Shown here piece by piece: positions 34,600 through 45,945 of a DNA stretch of 64,000 nt. The first letter of the stretch is position 1, and every line of letters begins with the position of its first letter. Source of the DNA: Eulemur rufifrons (lineage: Eukaryota; Chordata; Mammalia; Primates; Lemuridae); assembly GCF_041146395.1 (NCBI RefSeq), contig NC_090990.1, positions 49,707,501 through 49,771,500 on the forward strand. Reading direction: 5' to 3'. Position numbers and translations under genes: made by a program. Under the pieces are notes generated by a model. The model was not told the DNA's origin and did not search any database. It saw nothing but the letters and a program-made list of their open reading frames with translations.

Positions 34600-35831
34600 T
34601 TTCCTGTGTACTCTGAGGAAACAGGAAGGAGAGGTGCCAGGCAAATGAAGAGAGGAGATACTCCTTCAATGATAGACGAGGCTGATCCTGGAAAGTTATA
34701 GGCTGCTGAGCTTGATGATAATTAAAGGCAAAATTCTAGTAAAGTTTTGCAGATTATTTTACACTCTTAGAAAAAAAGGAGTCCCCATTGGTTCATTATG
34801 ACCACACACATCAAACCAACAGAACATTTCATAACATGCCTAATAGACTAGCTGAGATAGTTTATTGGATACCTGAAAGATATTTCTCAGTTTCCTATAG
34901 TGAAGATGGAGAACTTTGAGCTAGGTGGTTGTACATTTAGTTGAGTTGTGGCTGACTATCTGCTTCCAAAGGTAGGTGATTAATGGATCAGCATCCTCCT
35001 GGGAGAAGGTTTAATTTAGTCACCCTAAGTTTTAATCTGCAACTTTGACAAAGATGTAGAAATCAAGTTTATTGGTTTTCTTAGAATTGTGAGAGTCACA
35101 TATGAATCTGGATTTAAAAAGTTCTTGCAGGTTGGTCATTTAACAAAAACTAACAATGTGAAATTAAATACAAGATAAATGTAAAGTCCTGAATTCTGAT
35201 TCTAAAAGATTAAACATATTTGTCTATTAGCTTAACAGATCCTCTGAAAAAAAAAATCTAGGGGTTTTAGTGGACAGAGGATGAATAAGAGGTTATGGTG
35301 TGTTTTAGCCTACATTCATACTACTTTGGGCTGGGGTTATGTTAATAAAAGCATAGTGCCCAGACCAAGGAAAATGATATTTTCCCTCTAGTTTGGTCAG
35401 AATGTATTTTATATCTTATGTTGCACATCTCGGCAGCACACCTAAGATGGTTGTTTTAAAACTCGCGTCTGTTTAGAAGAAGTGTGCTAAATGTTATCTA
35501 TTAAAATGAGATATCAAATGAGGAGGAACCAAAAGGATTGGGTTTGTTTTAAATAGGAAATAGAAGTGTTGATGGAAAGGGAGGGGATTTCACATATGTG
35601 AAGAGCTGTCACAGGGAAAAAGGAGTAGATTTATTTTTTGTTTTCAGGCAAGGAAACAATGAGCGTCATTGAGTAGAAGCTATGGAGGAATAGAATTCCA
35701 CTCAACATATTCAATGTAAGGAAGAACTCTGTAAACTGAAATGGGTTACTTCAAGTATCGGTCATCTCACTGTCACTGAAAGGACACCGGAAGAGGCTGG
35801 CTCACCATCTGTCAGGGATGATCGTGGATGC
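34600..35831 (+). mobile_element. Ancient CR1/L3-clade LINE fossil
   Basis: In order, the text follows CR1-type LINEs: 'gatcctggaaagttataggc', 'gattaatggatcagcatcct', 'aatgtaaagtcctgaattct', 'ctaggggttttagtggacag', 'gcatagtgcccagaccaagg', 'atgtgaagagctgtcacagg', 'atgtaaggaagaactctgta' and 'catctgtcagggatgatcgt'. This spans the end of the reverse transcriptase through the 3' region. Small deletions and many stops show that it is dead. It ends at an inserted MST LTR. Confidence 0.7.
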
Positions 35832-36508
<677 letters not shown>

Positions 36509-36950
36509 TAAGTTCTTAATTTTATATGAATCTAGGAGCATACTTTGGGAGAAATACATATATAGCATATCCCAACAAGCAACATTTACCTTATATGTGA
36601 GGTCTTTACTTCCAGTCCTAAACAAGAAGACCTTGCCTATTATTTTTGGTGCTACAAGTCCCAAGCTACTTTGAAGATTACATTATTTTTCAGTAAATAG
36701 ATGCAAACCAAATTTACTGGGCTTCTTAGGTTAGTATAGAGTCAATTTTATCCTAAGAATAAGTCTTTTCTTATTGCTTTATGATTTATATGGCTGAAAG
36801 AGATTTTGGTTTTCAAGTCAACCATTTTGAAGTAAAAGGCACCCCTACCTAGTTAAGAGGATTTCTCCTCTTTCTCTCTCTTAATTTCTCTCACTGGAGA
36901 ATGGCCAATTTGATCATGTTCGTGATGAGTTTATGCATTTTCTTTGAAAG

Positions 36951-37084
36951 GATGGACGGGCAGCATCGTCAATTCTGGTTGGTGCTATGTTCATTTTCTG
37001 TAATCTCTACTCTACTCCTGGCCCAGCGGTTCGATTATTGTATGCAAAGCGACCAGGAATTGGACTTTCGCCTTCCCACAGGAG
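36951..37084 (+). CDS. DNAJC6: Auxilin coding exon 5 of the window (PTP loop, second half)
   Basis: Encodes residues 153-196: DGRAASSILVGAMFIFC, then NLYSTPGPAIRLLYAKRPG and IGLSPSHR; Arg197 is split. Joined to the previous exon, the loop reads HCLDGRAAS. A working PTP loop is HCxxGxxR with Arg at Cys+6; here Cys151+6 is Ala157, and the only nearby Arg is at Cys+4. This agrees with the established view that auxilin's PTEN-like domain is not an active phosphatase. The acceptor tctttgaaag follows a short pyrimidine run; the donor is gtaaag. Confidence 0.95.
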
Positions 37085-37324
37085 GTAAAGTAAGCTAGAA
37101 GCAGGGTAGACACAGATGTGGTCTAATTGCTACCATGCACTGTTTGAAATCTGCCTTGTAGATGCTTTCAGAACTTTCTTTTAATTTATCTGGCATTATC
37201 CTGAACCATGGAAAAAAACTGAATTGGATTAGGATGTTGGGTTTTTACAAAGTTTCATAAGCCCCTCCAAAATGAGAATCTATGATTTTAAATTTAAAAG
37301 GAAACTTTAAATAAAGAATACTTA

Positions 37325-37460
37325 TATCCACTTCCTCCATTTTATAAGTGAGGAAACTGAGATTCAGACAGGTTGTGATTTGCTCTAGGCCTAAAAGTAC
37401 CTAATGGACACAGCCAGAACATCATCCTTCATCCCAAGCTCTATGACCAGACCCTTTCTG
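37325..37460 (-). repeat. MIR SINE fragment, antisense
   Basis: 'cattttataagtgaggaaac' and 'tgagattcagacaggttgtg' match the antisense MIR core. Confidence 0.65.
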
Positions 37461-38000
37461 TCTCACTACACAGATCTTTACTGAAATCCAAGCAATAGAT
37501 GATGATACTTACCAGTGATGTTCATCCTGTGGCGGACACAAAAGGAATTGGAAGTACAAAACAACTGGAGCTCATGTTGCTCTTGATGAAAATCTTTCTT
37601 TCAGTCTTTAACTGTTCGCGATAGGATAATGGATGCTCTGTTATCATAAAACTAAGTGAAAAAATGTGGTTCTTAAATTTTATTCAAACTATACAACTGC
37701 TCCAGTGTTCAAAATAGGATCTCCTATTTCCAGTCTTCCTACACATTTTCAAATTAAGCATAATGACCTTTGAAGAAAGACTTAATTCCTAAAACTTCAT
37801 AATTTCATATGCAATTATAAGAAAGAGTCCTAACATCTATTTTTCTTAAATATAAAACTTTATCATTTATACTCCGATCTTCTAACATATGACTTCCCTA
37901 GGACACTAACCTGAGCATCTGCTAGTCTTTCAGAAATCTCACTTGTTCACTCGTAAGACCTCTTAAGAGGTCCTCCCCCCTCCCCCCCACCGCCAGGCAT

Positions 38001-38104
38001 TTTGCTCAGGCCGGTCACGCTGGTCTTGAACTCCTGGTTTCAAGCAATCTTCCCTCTTCAGCTTCCCAGTAGCTAGGATTATAGGTATACCACCATGCTC
38101 AGCT
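38001..38104 (-). repeat. Alu monomer fragment, antisense
   Basis: 'cacgctggtcttgaactcct' and 'cccagtagctaggattatag' are Alu text, but the arms are rearranged or very short. A C-rich run precedes it. Confidence 0.65.
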
Positions 38105-38517
38105 CTTTTTCTTATTTCAATTGTATCTCTTTACTTTTTTGAATTAAAAGCATTTCTGATGAGAAAATTTTAAATTGTATCCAAAGGCAGGTTTTAGCTG
38201 ATAAGTTTAATCTTCTGGATAAAATAGAAATAGATGTTCAAATATGGAGCTAATGTAAAGCTCCCATCAGCTTTTTGATTTAATAAATATGCTCACTATG
38301 GATTCTTTGGGGAGGTACAGCAACCTCAGTAGATAAAATCTTACCTAAATTATTGGCTGCATTCTCTTTTGCTAGTCAATGTTTGAGAAATTAACAGAGT
38401 AAATTTTTATGGTAACTTAGTAATTTGTAAGGACAAACTTTTGCTATCTTCATTGCAAAGATTGCTGGCTTCTCCTGGTGTGATGGGCCCCAACAGAGTG
38501 GCAATCTTCTGTTTCAG

Positions 38518-38712
38518 ATACCTGGGCTATATGTGTGACCTACTGGCGGACAAACCCTACCGCCCTCACTTCAAGCCTCTCACGATTAAGTCAATCACTG
38601 TCAGTCCAATACCCTTTTTTAACAAACAGAGAAACGGATGTCGCCCTTACTGTGATGTACTGATTGGAGAAACCAAAATATATACAACCTGCACAGATTT
38701 TGAACGAATGAA
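38518..38712 (+). CDS. DNAJC6: Auxilin coding exon 6 of the window (PTEN-like to C2 transition)
   Basis: Encodes residues 197-261, starting RYLGYMCDLLADKPYRPH. It carries the end of the phosphatase-like fold (YLGYMCDLL is the typical 'RYV.Y...' helix of PTEN and tensin) and the start of the C2 domain, with LTIKSITVSPIPFFN as the first strand and CRPYCDVLIGETKIYTT following. C2 domains in this family contact membrane phospholipids without bound calcium (family knowledge). The acceptor is tgtttcag and the donor gtaagt. The exon keeps length 195 but joins in phase 2. Confidence 0.95.
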
Positions 38713-39609
38713 GTAAGTCATGATACTTTTCTTCACTTCCTCTTGTGCACTGCTCAATTCCTGTGTAAGTTGGATCATCTTCCTGCATCTTCATTATGAA
38801 ATGGCTGATATGTATTTAAAAAGTTCAATCTCAGTGGTAATCATAAAAAAGTACAACTAAATCAAGAGATGCTATGGCCCCTTTTCAAGTCTAATGGTAA
38901 TATAGACTAATGGACCAGCACAAGCTATAATGAGAGGTAAGACAGTGGTGGGGATCAAAGGACCTGGTCATTAAATAAGGAGATGGTCTTGATGGGATTC
39001 GGGGAGGGTAGTGGCAGAGACAGTGATGAATGAGAGTAAGCAACTATGTAGATGGTGATGTAATGAAAGGAGGTATAGAATTATAATAAAGTTCAAGTGC
39101 CAGTGGGAGTTTGTAGGGTGTGTGGAGAGAAAGGAGTGGGTGGTAATGCAAAATGAAATTAGTTTAGAACAGATTGAATTTGGGGATTGGTATCTAAGAC
39201 CCTCACAGAGCATGACATTTCTGTTTCTATACTGATCTCCATTGGATTTTTTTTTGTTCCTTTTATCTCTGCTTTTACTATTAATTTAAGGTTAGGAAAA
39301 GGCACATAAACCAGGGCCAGATGCATGTGTGGAGAACAAGAGATAGGCAAAACAAGGATGGGCAATTGCACTATTTAGAAGTCCAGGTGGATGCAAAGAG
39401 AGTGTCTGGTATCAGACCAGCTCCATCCCATTGCAGATCCAGTTGGCACAAGCTGCAGGACTGTTTTTGTTCAAGATAGGAAGTGGTTTCTGGGTCCAGG
39501 CCTGGGAAAACAGGTCCCTTGGTCAGAGCCACAGAGAACTCTACCTGTGTCTGTGTGATTGTACCAGATTGGACTCCCTCTCAATGTACGCTTTGGTCTC
39601 TGTTTAAAG
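38713..39609 (+). other. DNAJC6: DNAJC6 intron, 0.9 kb
   Basis: Bounded by gtaagt and gtttaaag. I recognise no repeat or gene in it. Confidence 0.75.
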
Positions 39610-39727
39610 AGAATACCGTGTCCAAGATGGAAAAATCTTCATTCCCTTGAACATCACTGTGCAAGGAGATGTGGTCGTTTCCATGTATCACTTGAGGTCA
39701 ACCATTGGGAGCCGGCTGCAGGCTAAG
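39610..39727 (+). CDS. DNAJC6: Auxilin coding exon 7 of the window (C2 domain)
   Basis: Encodes residues 262-301: KEYRVQDGKIFIPLNITVQG, then DVVVSMYHLRSTIGSRLQAK. The pattern of short beta strands (IFIPLNITVQGDVVVSMYH) matches the C2 domain of PTEN-related proteins. The acceptor tgtttaaag has a short pyrimidine tract; the donor is gtatgg. The phase-2 start and phase-0 end agree with both neighbours. Confidence 0.95.
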
Positions 39728-39874
39728 GTATGGTTTCAAGAAGAACCGGATGTAAACTTATCTGAGTCTCTAAAAGGAATATTTCTGAATCTTTTCTCCA
39801 CATCTCTTTGGGCTTGACTTGTGGTTTTAGAATGAGAAAGAGCCTTTCAAGATTGCGCATGTTCATCTCCTTTA

Positions 39875-39990
39875 TCTTACAGGAGAGGAAACTGAGGCTC
39901 AGGGAGGCTGTGACTTTCCCAAAGTCCTTGGCATGATTATAACTGTGCCAGAGGTGGCAGCCCTTGAACTTTTAGCAAACCATGCTCTTT
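39875..39990 (-). repeat. MIR-like SINE fragment, antisense
   Basis: 'caggagaggaaactgaggct' and 'tgtgactttcccaaagtcct' match the antisense MIR core. Confidence 0.65.
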
Positions 39991-40071
39991 AGAAGCTGTG
40001 TCTTTCTTATAGTGTCCCACTTGGATCAGTGTAAGGGGAGAGATTTCTACTAAGGATGTAGAATTAAATGA

Positions 40072-40550
40072 TTTTTTTTTCAATTTTTTATTGAGATAAA
40101 ATCCACGTAACATAAAAGTCACCCTTTAAAAGTGTACAATGCAGTAGTTTTTAGTATATTCAAAGAGTTATGCAATCATCACCACTATCTAATTTCAGAA
40201 CATTTTCATCACTCCTCTGTACCCATGAGCAGTCACTGCCCATTCCTCCTCCCCCATCCCCTGGCAACCATTAATCTATTTTCTATCTCTATGGATTTCT
40301 ATCTCTATGGATTTGCTTATTTTGGGCATTTCATATAATGGAATCATACACTATGTAGTCATTTGTAGCTGGCTTCTTTCACTTAGCATCATGTTTTTGA
40401 GGCTCATCATGTTATAGCATGTGTCAGTATGTTATGCCTTTATATGTCCAAATAATATTCCATTGCATGTCTGTATCACATTTTATTAACCTCTTCATCA
40501 GTTGGTGGACATTAGGACTATTGCCACTTTTTGGTTATTAGGAATAATGT
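40072..40550 (-). mobile_element. Old L1 (L1M-type) 3' region, antisense
   Basis: 'ttattgagataaaatccacg', 'atcaccactatctaatttca', 'ccctggcaaccattaatcta', 'cacttagcatcatgtttttg' and 'attccattgcatgtctgtat' are the antisense L1M 3' region. A 16-base perfect tandem duplication lies at 40282-40313. Confidence 0.8.
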
Positions 40551-40720
40551 TGCAAATGCATTTTAATTTATCAGATATTTGCTAAGTGTATGCTTTGTGC
40601 CAGCCACTGCCTAGGTGTTTAGGACTGACAAGAACAAAACTGTTTCTGCCTTTAAGAAATTCATGCTTGCAAGCAAAGTTCACACAAGTACAAATATCCA
40701 CAATACCATATTAGAGGGAG
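40550..40720 (+). repeat. L2-like LINE fragment
   Basis: 'tatgctttgtgccagccact', 'tgtttaggactgacaagaac' and 'ctgcctttaagaaattcatg' follow the L2 3' UTR order. Confidence 0.5.
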
Positions 40721-41131
40721 GATGAGGTGCTATAATGGCAGTAGTTTGTTTTAGCCAGTGGTGGCCCAGAAAGTCTGCAGAGAGGATATGACCTTTCACG
40801 GTGGGCTTTGAAGGATGGGTTCCTTGGGTTGGAGCAGGGCGTCCTGGGTAGAAGGAATGCAATGAATCAAAGTATGGCAACATGCAAGAATGTGGAAAAA
40901 CCTGGGACATTAGTGGATGAGAGCATGGGTTGCCAAGACAGAGTTCATGGAGAGGAGAGGTTGGAAATGAAGCTGAGCCTGTTCTAAGCAGAGAGGTTGT
41001 TTAATATTCAGAGTAAACAAAGATTGAGATGTAGAAACAATTGAAGGAGCCTGGCTCCCCAAAATCTAATCTTTTGATCAGATTTCCTTTTCATTGATCA
41101 ATTGTACTGTGCTTCTGTCACGTATTTTTAG

Positions 41132-41211
41132 GTGACCAACACGCAGATATTCCAGCTTCAGTTTCATACTGGATTCATACCACTGGACACAACAGTTTTA
41201 AAGTTTACCAA
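41132..41211 (+). CDS. DNAJC6: Auxilin coding exon 8 of the window (C2 domain)
   Basis: Encodes residues 302-327: VTNTQIFQLQFHTGFIPLDT, then TVLKFT; Lys328 is split. QIFQLQFHTGFI is the strand typical of PTEN-family C2 domains ('lF.fqfhTgFi'). The acceptor is tattttta followed by g; the donor is gtgagt. Confidence 0.95.
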
Positions 41212-42128
41212 GTGAGTACTGCTTGGGCCAAAAGTCAGTTTCAATCAGCGCAGCCGTGACACGCGGAGGCTGTGCGGCGCTGTGCTGCGGAATCCCCCAG
41301 AACCCCACGCTCGCGGACCACTGAGTGTAGCTTAGCAGCTCAGAGAGACTGGATGTGCTTTAAATCTTTCAGCCGGGTGTGATTTGTCTTGAGAAGTACA
41401 AACAGATCAAAGACTTCAGATAGAAGGGTCTAAAATTCCATGTAAGGAAACAAGAGTAAACAAAGAGGGAACAAAGTATTACCACAGTTGATCCTTTGCA
41501 TCTGTGTGTCCCCTTGTGTTTCCCCCCAGGGGTGGCAGAGCAATCAGTGGTGTGGGAGGAGCAGTGGCCATCAGAGTGCATGCCTAGCCGTGGCTCTGAA
41601 GCAGGGTCTGGAGGATCCTCTGCCAGACATTAGCCTACATCATATGTGGTCTAGGAACTCAGCGGGTGGCTGAAGCTGGGTGACAGGTGGGGGTTGCTGG
41701 GGCCAGGACAGGGGTGGAGATGTTCAAGGGCTCAAGGCGGTAGCTGTGGGCCTTTTTCACTATTTTAGCAACCAGTTGGACCATGCCAGTGCATACTGGC
41801 CAACATATCAGCCCAGCTTTCTAGAATGCTTTTACATGTAGTGGTGTTCAAATTCTTTTTTTTTTTTTTAATTTCATTTATTTTTATTTATTTCCTCCCC
41901 TCAAAATTCAACTTGACAAATTCTTTGAGCGGGGATTATTCTCCTCTTTCTTTAGATGAGGAATCTGAAGCTCAGAAAAGTCAAGTAACTTACCTGGTTC
42001 TGATTGAGTCTTCCTTAGAAATGTGCCTCAGAGTTAAACCTAAGAGTCAACCTATGATAGTTTCTGTGTTGAACATCATGCTGGTTCCATTATTTTTCAC
42101 TGTTATTTTTTTTTAAATCCCTCTTTAG
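41212..42128 (+). other. DNAJC6: DNAJC6 intron, 0.9 kb
   Basis: Starts with a short CpG-rich patch (about 41245-41330, described as a finding). The rest is unassigned apart from T-rich runs at 41858-41875 and 42107-42115. Confidence 0.75.
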
Positions 42129-42322
42129 GCCAGAGTTAGATGCATGTGATGTACCAGAAAAATATCCTCAGCTATTTCAGGTGACACTGGATGTAGAACT
42201 ACAGCCCCATGACAAAGTAATAGACTTAACCCCACCATGGGAACATTACTGCACAAAAGACGTCAACCCCAGCATCCTCTTCTCTTCTCACCAGGAGCAT
42301 CAGGATACGCTGGTGTTAGGAG
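42129..42322 (+). CDS. DNAJC6: Auxilin coding exon 9 of the window (end of C2 domain)
   Basis: Encodes residues 328-392: KPELDACDVPEKYPQLFQVT, then LDVELQPHDKVIDLTPPWEH, ending DTLVLG; Gly393 is split. The first half closes the C2 fold; PPWEHYCTKDVNPSILFSS begins the linker. The acceptor is ctctttag and the donor gtatga. The phase-1 end starts the run of phase-1 introns that continues to the end of the clathrin-binding region. Confidence 0.95.
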
Positions 42323-42416
42323 GTATGAATTCTTTCAGGATGAAGCCTCTCTGTTATTTGTCACATTGACTTATTTCCTGTGTTTCATTGATGCTGCATG
42401 GCCTTTTGTCTTCCAG

Positions 42417-42497
42417 GACAGGCTCCAATAGATATCCCTCCAGACAACCCCAGGCATTTCGGGCAAGGCGGTTTCTTTGCCTCTCTCTGTTGGCAAG
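42417..42497 (+). CDS. DNAJC6: Auxilin coding exon 10 of the window (linker)
   Basis: An 81-base exon, symmetric in phase 1, encoding residues 393-419: GQAPIDIPPDNPRHFGQGGF and FASLCWQ. The intron before it is only 94 bases. The acceptor is ttgtcttccag; the donor gtactt is weaker than its neighbours. It lies between the C2 domain and the low-complexity region and carries no clear motif. Confidence 0.95.
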
Positions 42498-43581
42498 GTA
42501 CTTACAAGCGTTTCTTTAAGTTTTATGGTTTGATGATTAAATTATGTGGTTCCTCTATAAAAATGGTTAGCCCTAGAATAAGCAGCCTAGAGCACAGCAG
42601 CAGATAGAAGTCATCCAAGTTGTTCCTTCCCACTCATTTCTTTTTCAAATCAGACAACTTACCTACTTTCAACTCCACAGATGCTCTCATACTGATGCAA
42701 AAGGCCATTTTAAGCTGAATTCTAGCTTCACTCTCTATGCTGTATTTTGGGTTACATCTTTCCTGGATTGACAAATAAGTGTGATGTTTTCTAGGATTTC
42801 CTTTAGGCTGTTGACAATAGAAAGAGATTCATAAAGGAGTCTATCTCCTGGCCTTAAATAAATATTCTAAAAATATAATATTGTGCATTTGTTCCAGAGA
42901 GCTGTAACCAGTAGCAGGACAGAACTGAGCTTACTGTGGTGCAGGGCAGGCATGTACTTGGCCTGTTTGTCTCTGCTACTTGCTCTAACAGCCATAGCAG
43001 AAATCAGGGCGTGATCACTGTATTCTTTTCTCTCAAACTTAGAGATATTTTCAGAATTCTTCTCAATATAACACTTCCAGCTGCTACCGTCAATAGACTG
43101 GCATTGACATCCTAATCAATACCCATTGGCCATCTTTGCTTTAGAGTTGTCTGAAGTTACCTGCAAGGTTCAGTGTAGAATCGAGTAGTTGGAACTTTCT
43201 GAATGAAAGAGGTGGAAAACTGGCTTTGTTAATGGTCTGTTTGAAATTCTCCTGATTGGCCTTCCTCTGATGTGAGGAATATGAGACAGTACTCCTGTTG
43301 CCTACAGAAGTTTTCAGTGCTTGGTGAAAAAATTGTTCATAAAATTTCTGTGAATTGAAAGGCTTACTTCGATAATTTTCTTCCGAGAAATGGGTCTAGC
43401 AACTTCTCAAATTTGAAAAACCCAGTGATACGTAGACAACAGGTAGAATTTTCAGCCGCCCCCTCTTGGTTTTTCTTACCTTTTATCTTCCTCATAGTAA
43501 GGGCTTTTAATAAAACTTCACTCTTACCTCTCCACTGCCATTTTAATAAAAAATTTAGAAATGATTCCTATAGGCTCCATA

Positions 43582-43858
43582 ATTTTTGTTTTGATACAGA
43601 GTCTTTCTCTATTGCCAAGGCTGGAGTGCAGAGGCATGAGCATATCTCACTATAGCCTTGAACTCCTGGGCTCAAGCAATCCTGCCTCAGCCTCCTGAGT
43701 AGCTAGGACTACAGGCACACACCACCATGCCTGGCTAATTTTTTTTTTTTTTTTCCGGCCCAGGCTGGTCTTGACCACTTGGCCTCAAGCAATTTTCCCA
43801 CCTCAGCCTCCCAGAGTGCTGACATGTGAGCCACAGGTGTGAGCCACAAAACCTGGCC
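43582..43858 (-). mobile_element. Alu SINE, antisense, degenerate
   Basis: 'tattgccaaggctggagtgc' to 'ccatgcctggctaatttttt', then a T run and 'ccggcccaggctggtcttga'. The left-arm end is scrambled ('gctgacatgtgagccacagg'). Confidence 0.9.
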
Positions 43859-44589
43859 TGAAATAGATTTTGGCACAGATGCACAATCTCTTATCTGAAT
43901 CTCTCAGAGCCAGATATGTTTAGGAATGCAGAATTTTTGAGTTTTAGAAAGGTGATACGGTACACAAACCCTGTATTACTTAATATCCTCAGTGGTATCT
44001 CAGACAATAACCTATAATAAAATATATTAATATTTCTGCAGTGGAACATATAAATAATAACCCTGAGTGAGATAAATGAAGACTATAAGTATCTTCGTAT
44101 CTGTTCTGGTCAGTTTTCTGCCAACTAAGTTTATGCCGAACTTAGGAAGGCCTTTCCCTTTCGTAGCTTTTTGCATTTCAGAATTGAGAGTAAAGGGTAT
44201 GGGTCTGTACTTGCTTTGGAGTGTCTATCTGACATTCAATAACAAATTTGCATGGGAAGATCTGCCGCAAGGAGGGCCTGGAAAGTCACTCTTTTCCCAT
44301 AAGAGGCCTCTTTCTTGCTGCCCAATTTATGCTGAAAGTGTCTCCTTGCAGGCTGGTGTAAGGACCATCCGAAGCAGAGTCATTCTCTCCACCTACTAGG
44401 TGTGTGGTCATTTCTGCTCCAGACAGTGGGAGAAAGGCTTTTCTTTTGGCTGCAGGACACATGGAGAAGTAAAGGACAGTGAGAAGTACCAGCAAAAGAC
44501 TAGTAGATAATGCTCATTTTCTAAAACCTAGCATAGTGCCTGAAAAATACATAAGAAAAGTCAACATGTACGTACTACTTACTATTGAT

Positions 44590-44795
44590 CTATATACTTT
44601 ATAATATCATCTTATATAATTCTCAGTAGCCTGTGAGTTAGGTATTATTTATTACCCCATTTGCTGATGAGGAAACCAAGGCACAGAGAAGTAAAGTAAC
44701 TTGCCCAGTGTCACAGAGCCAGTGGAGCTGGAATTCAATCCCAGGCTGTCTGGCTCCGGAGTTTCTGGTCTTTACCACTGTACTATACTGTGTCT
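44590..44795 (-). repeat. MIR SINE, antisense
   Basis: 'ttgctgatgaggaaaccaag', 'gcacagagaagtaaagtaac' and 'ggaattcaatcccaggctgt' cover nearly the whole antisense MIR. Confidence 0.85.
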
Positions 44796-44984
44796 CAGAT
44801 GCTCAACAAATGGTAATTGAATATAATGTGAAGTACGTCACTTTGTCCATTGGTAAGGGTCTGAAAGCACTGTTTGCTCAGGGCTAGATCCTTCTCTCTC
44901 TGTCTGGAATTATATACCTATAACAAAACCCAACAGTGCTGCGATCAGTAACTAAGCATTTATGGGCATGTTGGCTTTCCTTAG

Positions 44985-45419
44985 ACCAGAAATCGGAGAA
45001 GTCATTCTGCGAGGAGGACCACGCTGCCCTGGTGAATCAGGAAAGTGAGCAATCGGATGATGAACTTCTGACTCTCTCCAGTCCACATGGTAATGCCAAT
45101 GGTGACAAGCCTCGTGGGGCCAAGAAGCCCAGCAAAAAGCAGCAGGAGCCCGCCGCCCCTCCACCCCCTGAGGATGTGGACCTGCTGGGCCTAGAAGGGT
45201 CTGCAGTGAGTAAGAACTTCTCTCCACCGGCGGCGCCTCCCACCAATTCTGAACTACTGAGCGACCTGTTTGGGGGTGGAGGTGCGGCTGGTCCTGCCCC
45301 GGCTGGACAGGCAGGGGTCGAAGACGTGTTTCATGCCAGTGGACCTGCGTCCACCCAGTCAACCCCGCGCCGTTCTGCCCCCTCTGCCTCTGCATCTCCA
45401 ACCCTCAGAGTGGGAGAAG
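44985..45419 (+). CDS. DNAJC6: Auxilin coding exon 11 of the window (largest; clathrin/AP2-binding region)
   Basis: At 435 bases this is the largest exon, phase 1 at both ends, encoding residues 420-564. It opens with DQKSEKSFCEEDHAALVNQ, passes an acidic SDDELLTLSS stretch, a basic patch around KKPSKKQQ, then a Pro/Ala/Gly-rich tract. Short adaptor and clathrin motifs are visible: DLL at 485-487 (VDLLGLEG) and DLF at 513-515 (ELLSDLFGG). Such motifs bind the AP2 appendage and clathrin (family knowledge). The Ser/Thr/Pro-rich end (STPRRSAPSASASPT) looks disordered and phosphorylatable. The GC content is much higher than in the flanking introns. The long antisense frame opposite this exon is a shadow. 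The donor is gtaatt. Confidence 0.95.
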
Positions 45420-45709
45420 GTAATTCTTTCCATGTTGCCTGTACCTCTCAGTTTTGAATTTTAACCCTTGGGCTAAGCAGGTAGAATTGAATTTTACTAA
45501 TAAGCTAGACTTTTCTGGTTTCCCTGAAAGTCCCTTAGAGGTATATATCTTCATTTAAATAGAGATCAGAAGAGAAACAAGGTAGTGTAAGACTGGATGT
45601 TTGAGTTTCACACTCTTATTTTTTATTTCCTTCTTTTCAGGACTTCAATTCCTGAGCTGCTTTACATACTTCTGCTTGGAGATATCGATCAATAAATTAT
45701 TATTAATAA

Positions 45710-45945
45710 TAGCAGCTGATAATTATGGGGCACTTACTATTTGCCAGACATGGAATTTAACACTAAACATGATTTAATTTTTTTAAAAAAACCCAATAAA
45801 TAAGTGTGAGTCTTATCCCCATTGTATAATTGTTTATATTTGAGGAAATGGGGGCTTAGAGTTAAATTAGTAGCCTAAGTGTCTACGGCTAGTAATTGGT
45901 GGCGCCGGAGTCCAAAATTAGGCCATTTGACTCCAGAGCTTTCCC
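45710..45945 (-). repeat. MIR SINE, antisense
   Basis: 'acttactatttgccagacat', 'tatttgaggaaatgggggct' and 'tccaaaattaggccatttga' follow antisense MIR, with divergence. Confidence 0.65.

Larger units (their letters stand above)
37085..38517 (+). other. DNAJC6: DNAJC6 intron, 1.4 kb
   Basis: Holds an antisense MIR fragment (about 37325-37460) and a C-rich stretch followed by an Alu fragment (about 38001-38104). The remainder is unassigned. Confidence 0.85.
39728..41131 (+). other. DNAJC6: DNAJC6 intron, 1.4 kb
   Basis: Contains an antisense MIR-like piece (about 39875-39990), an antisense old L1 3' region (about 40072-40550), and L2-like sequence (about 40550-41020). Confidence 0.85.
42498..44984 (+). 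other. DNAJC6: DNAJC6 intron, 2.5 kb
   Basis: Contains a degenerate antisense Alu (about 43582-43858) and an antisense MIR (about 44590-44795). 42700-43560 shows nothing recognisable. 43870-44500 may hold another old repeat that I could not assign. Confidence 0.8.

Noticed and set aside
34307..34669. Antisense open frame of 120 codons
   Set aside because: A/T-rich intronic sequence beside the CR1/L3 fossil; no resemblance to a protein.
43870..44400. Possible old DNA transposon or exon between the Alu and the MIR
   Set aside because: Only vague similarity to a common repeat and a 107-codon frame with no family match; left unassigned.
44952..45401. Antisense open frame of 149 codons
   Set aside because: It lies exactly opposite the GC-rich auxilin exon at 44985-45419; high GC removes stop codons from the opposite strand. 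No family resemblance.
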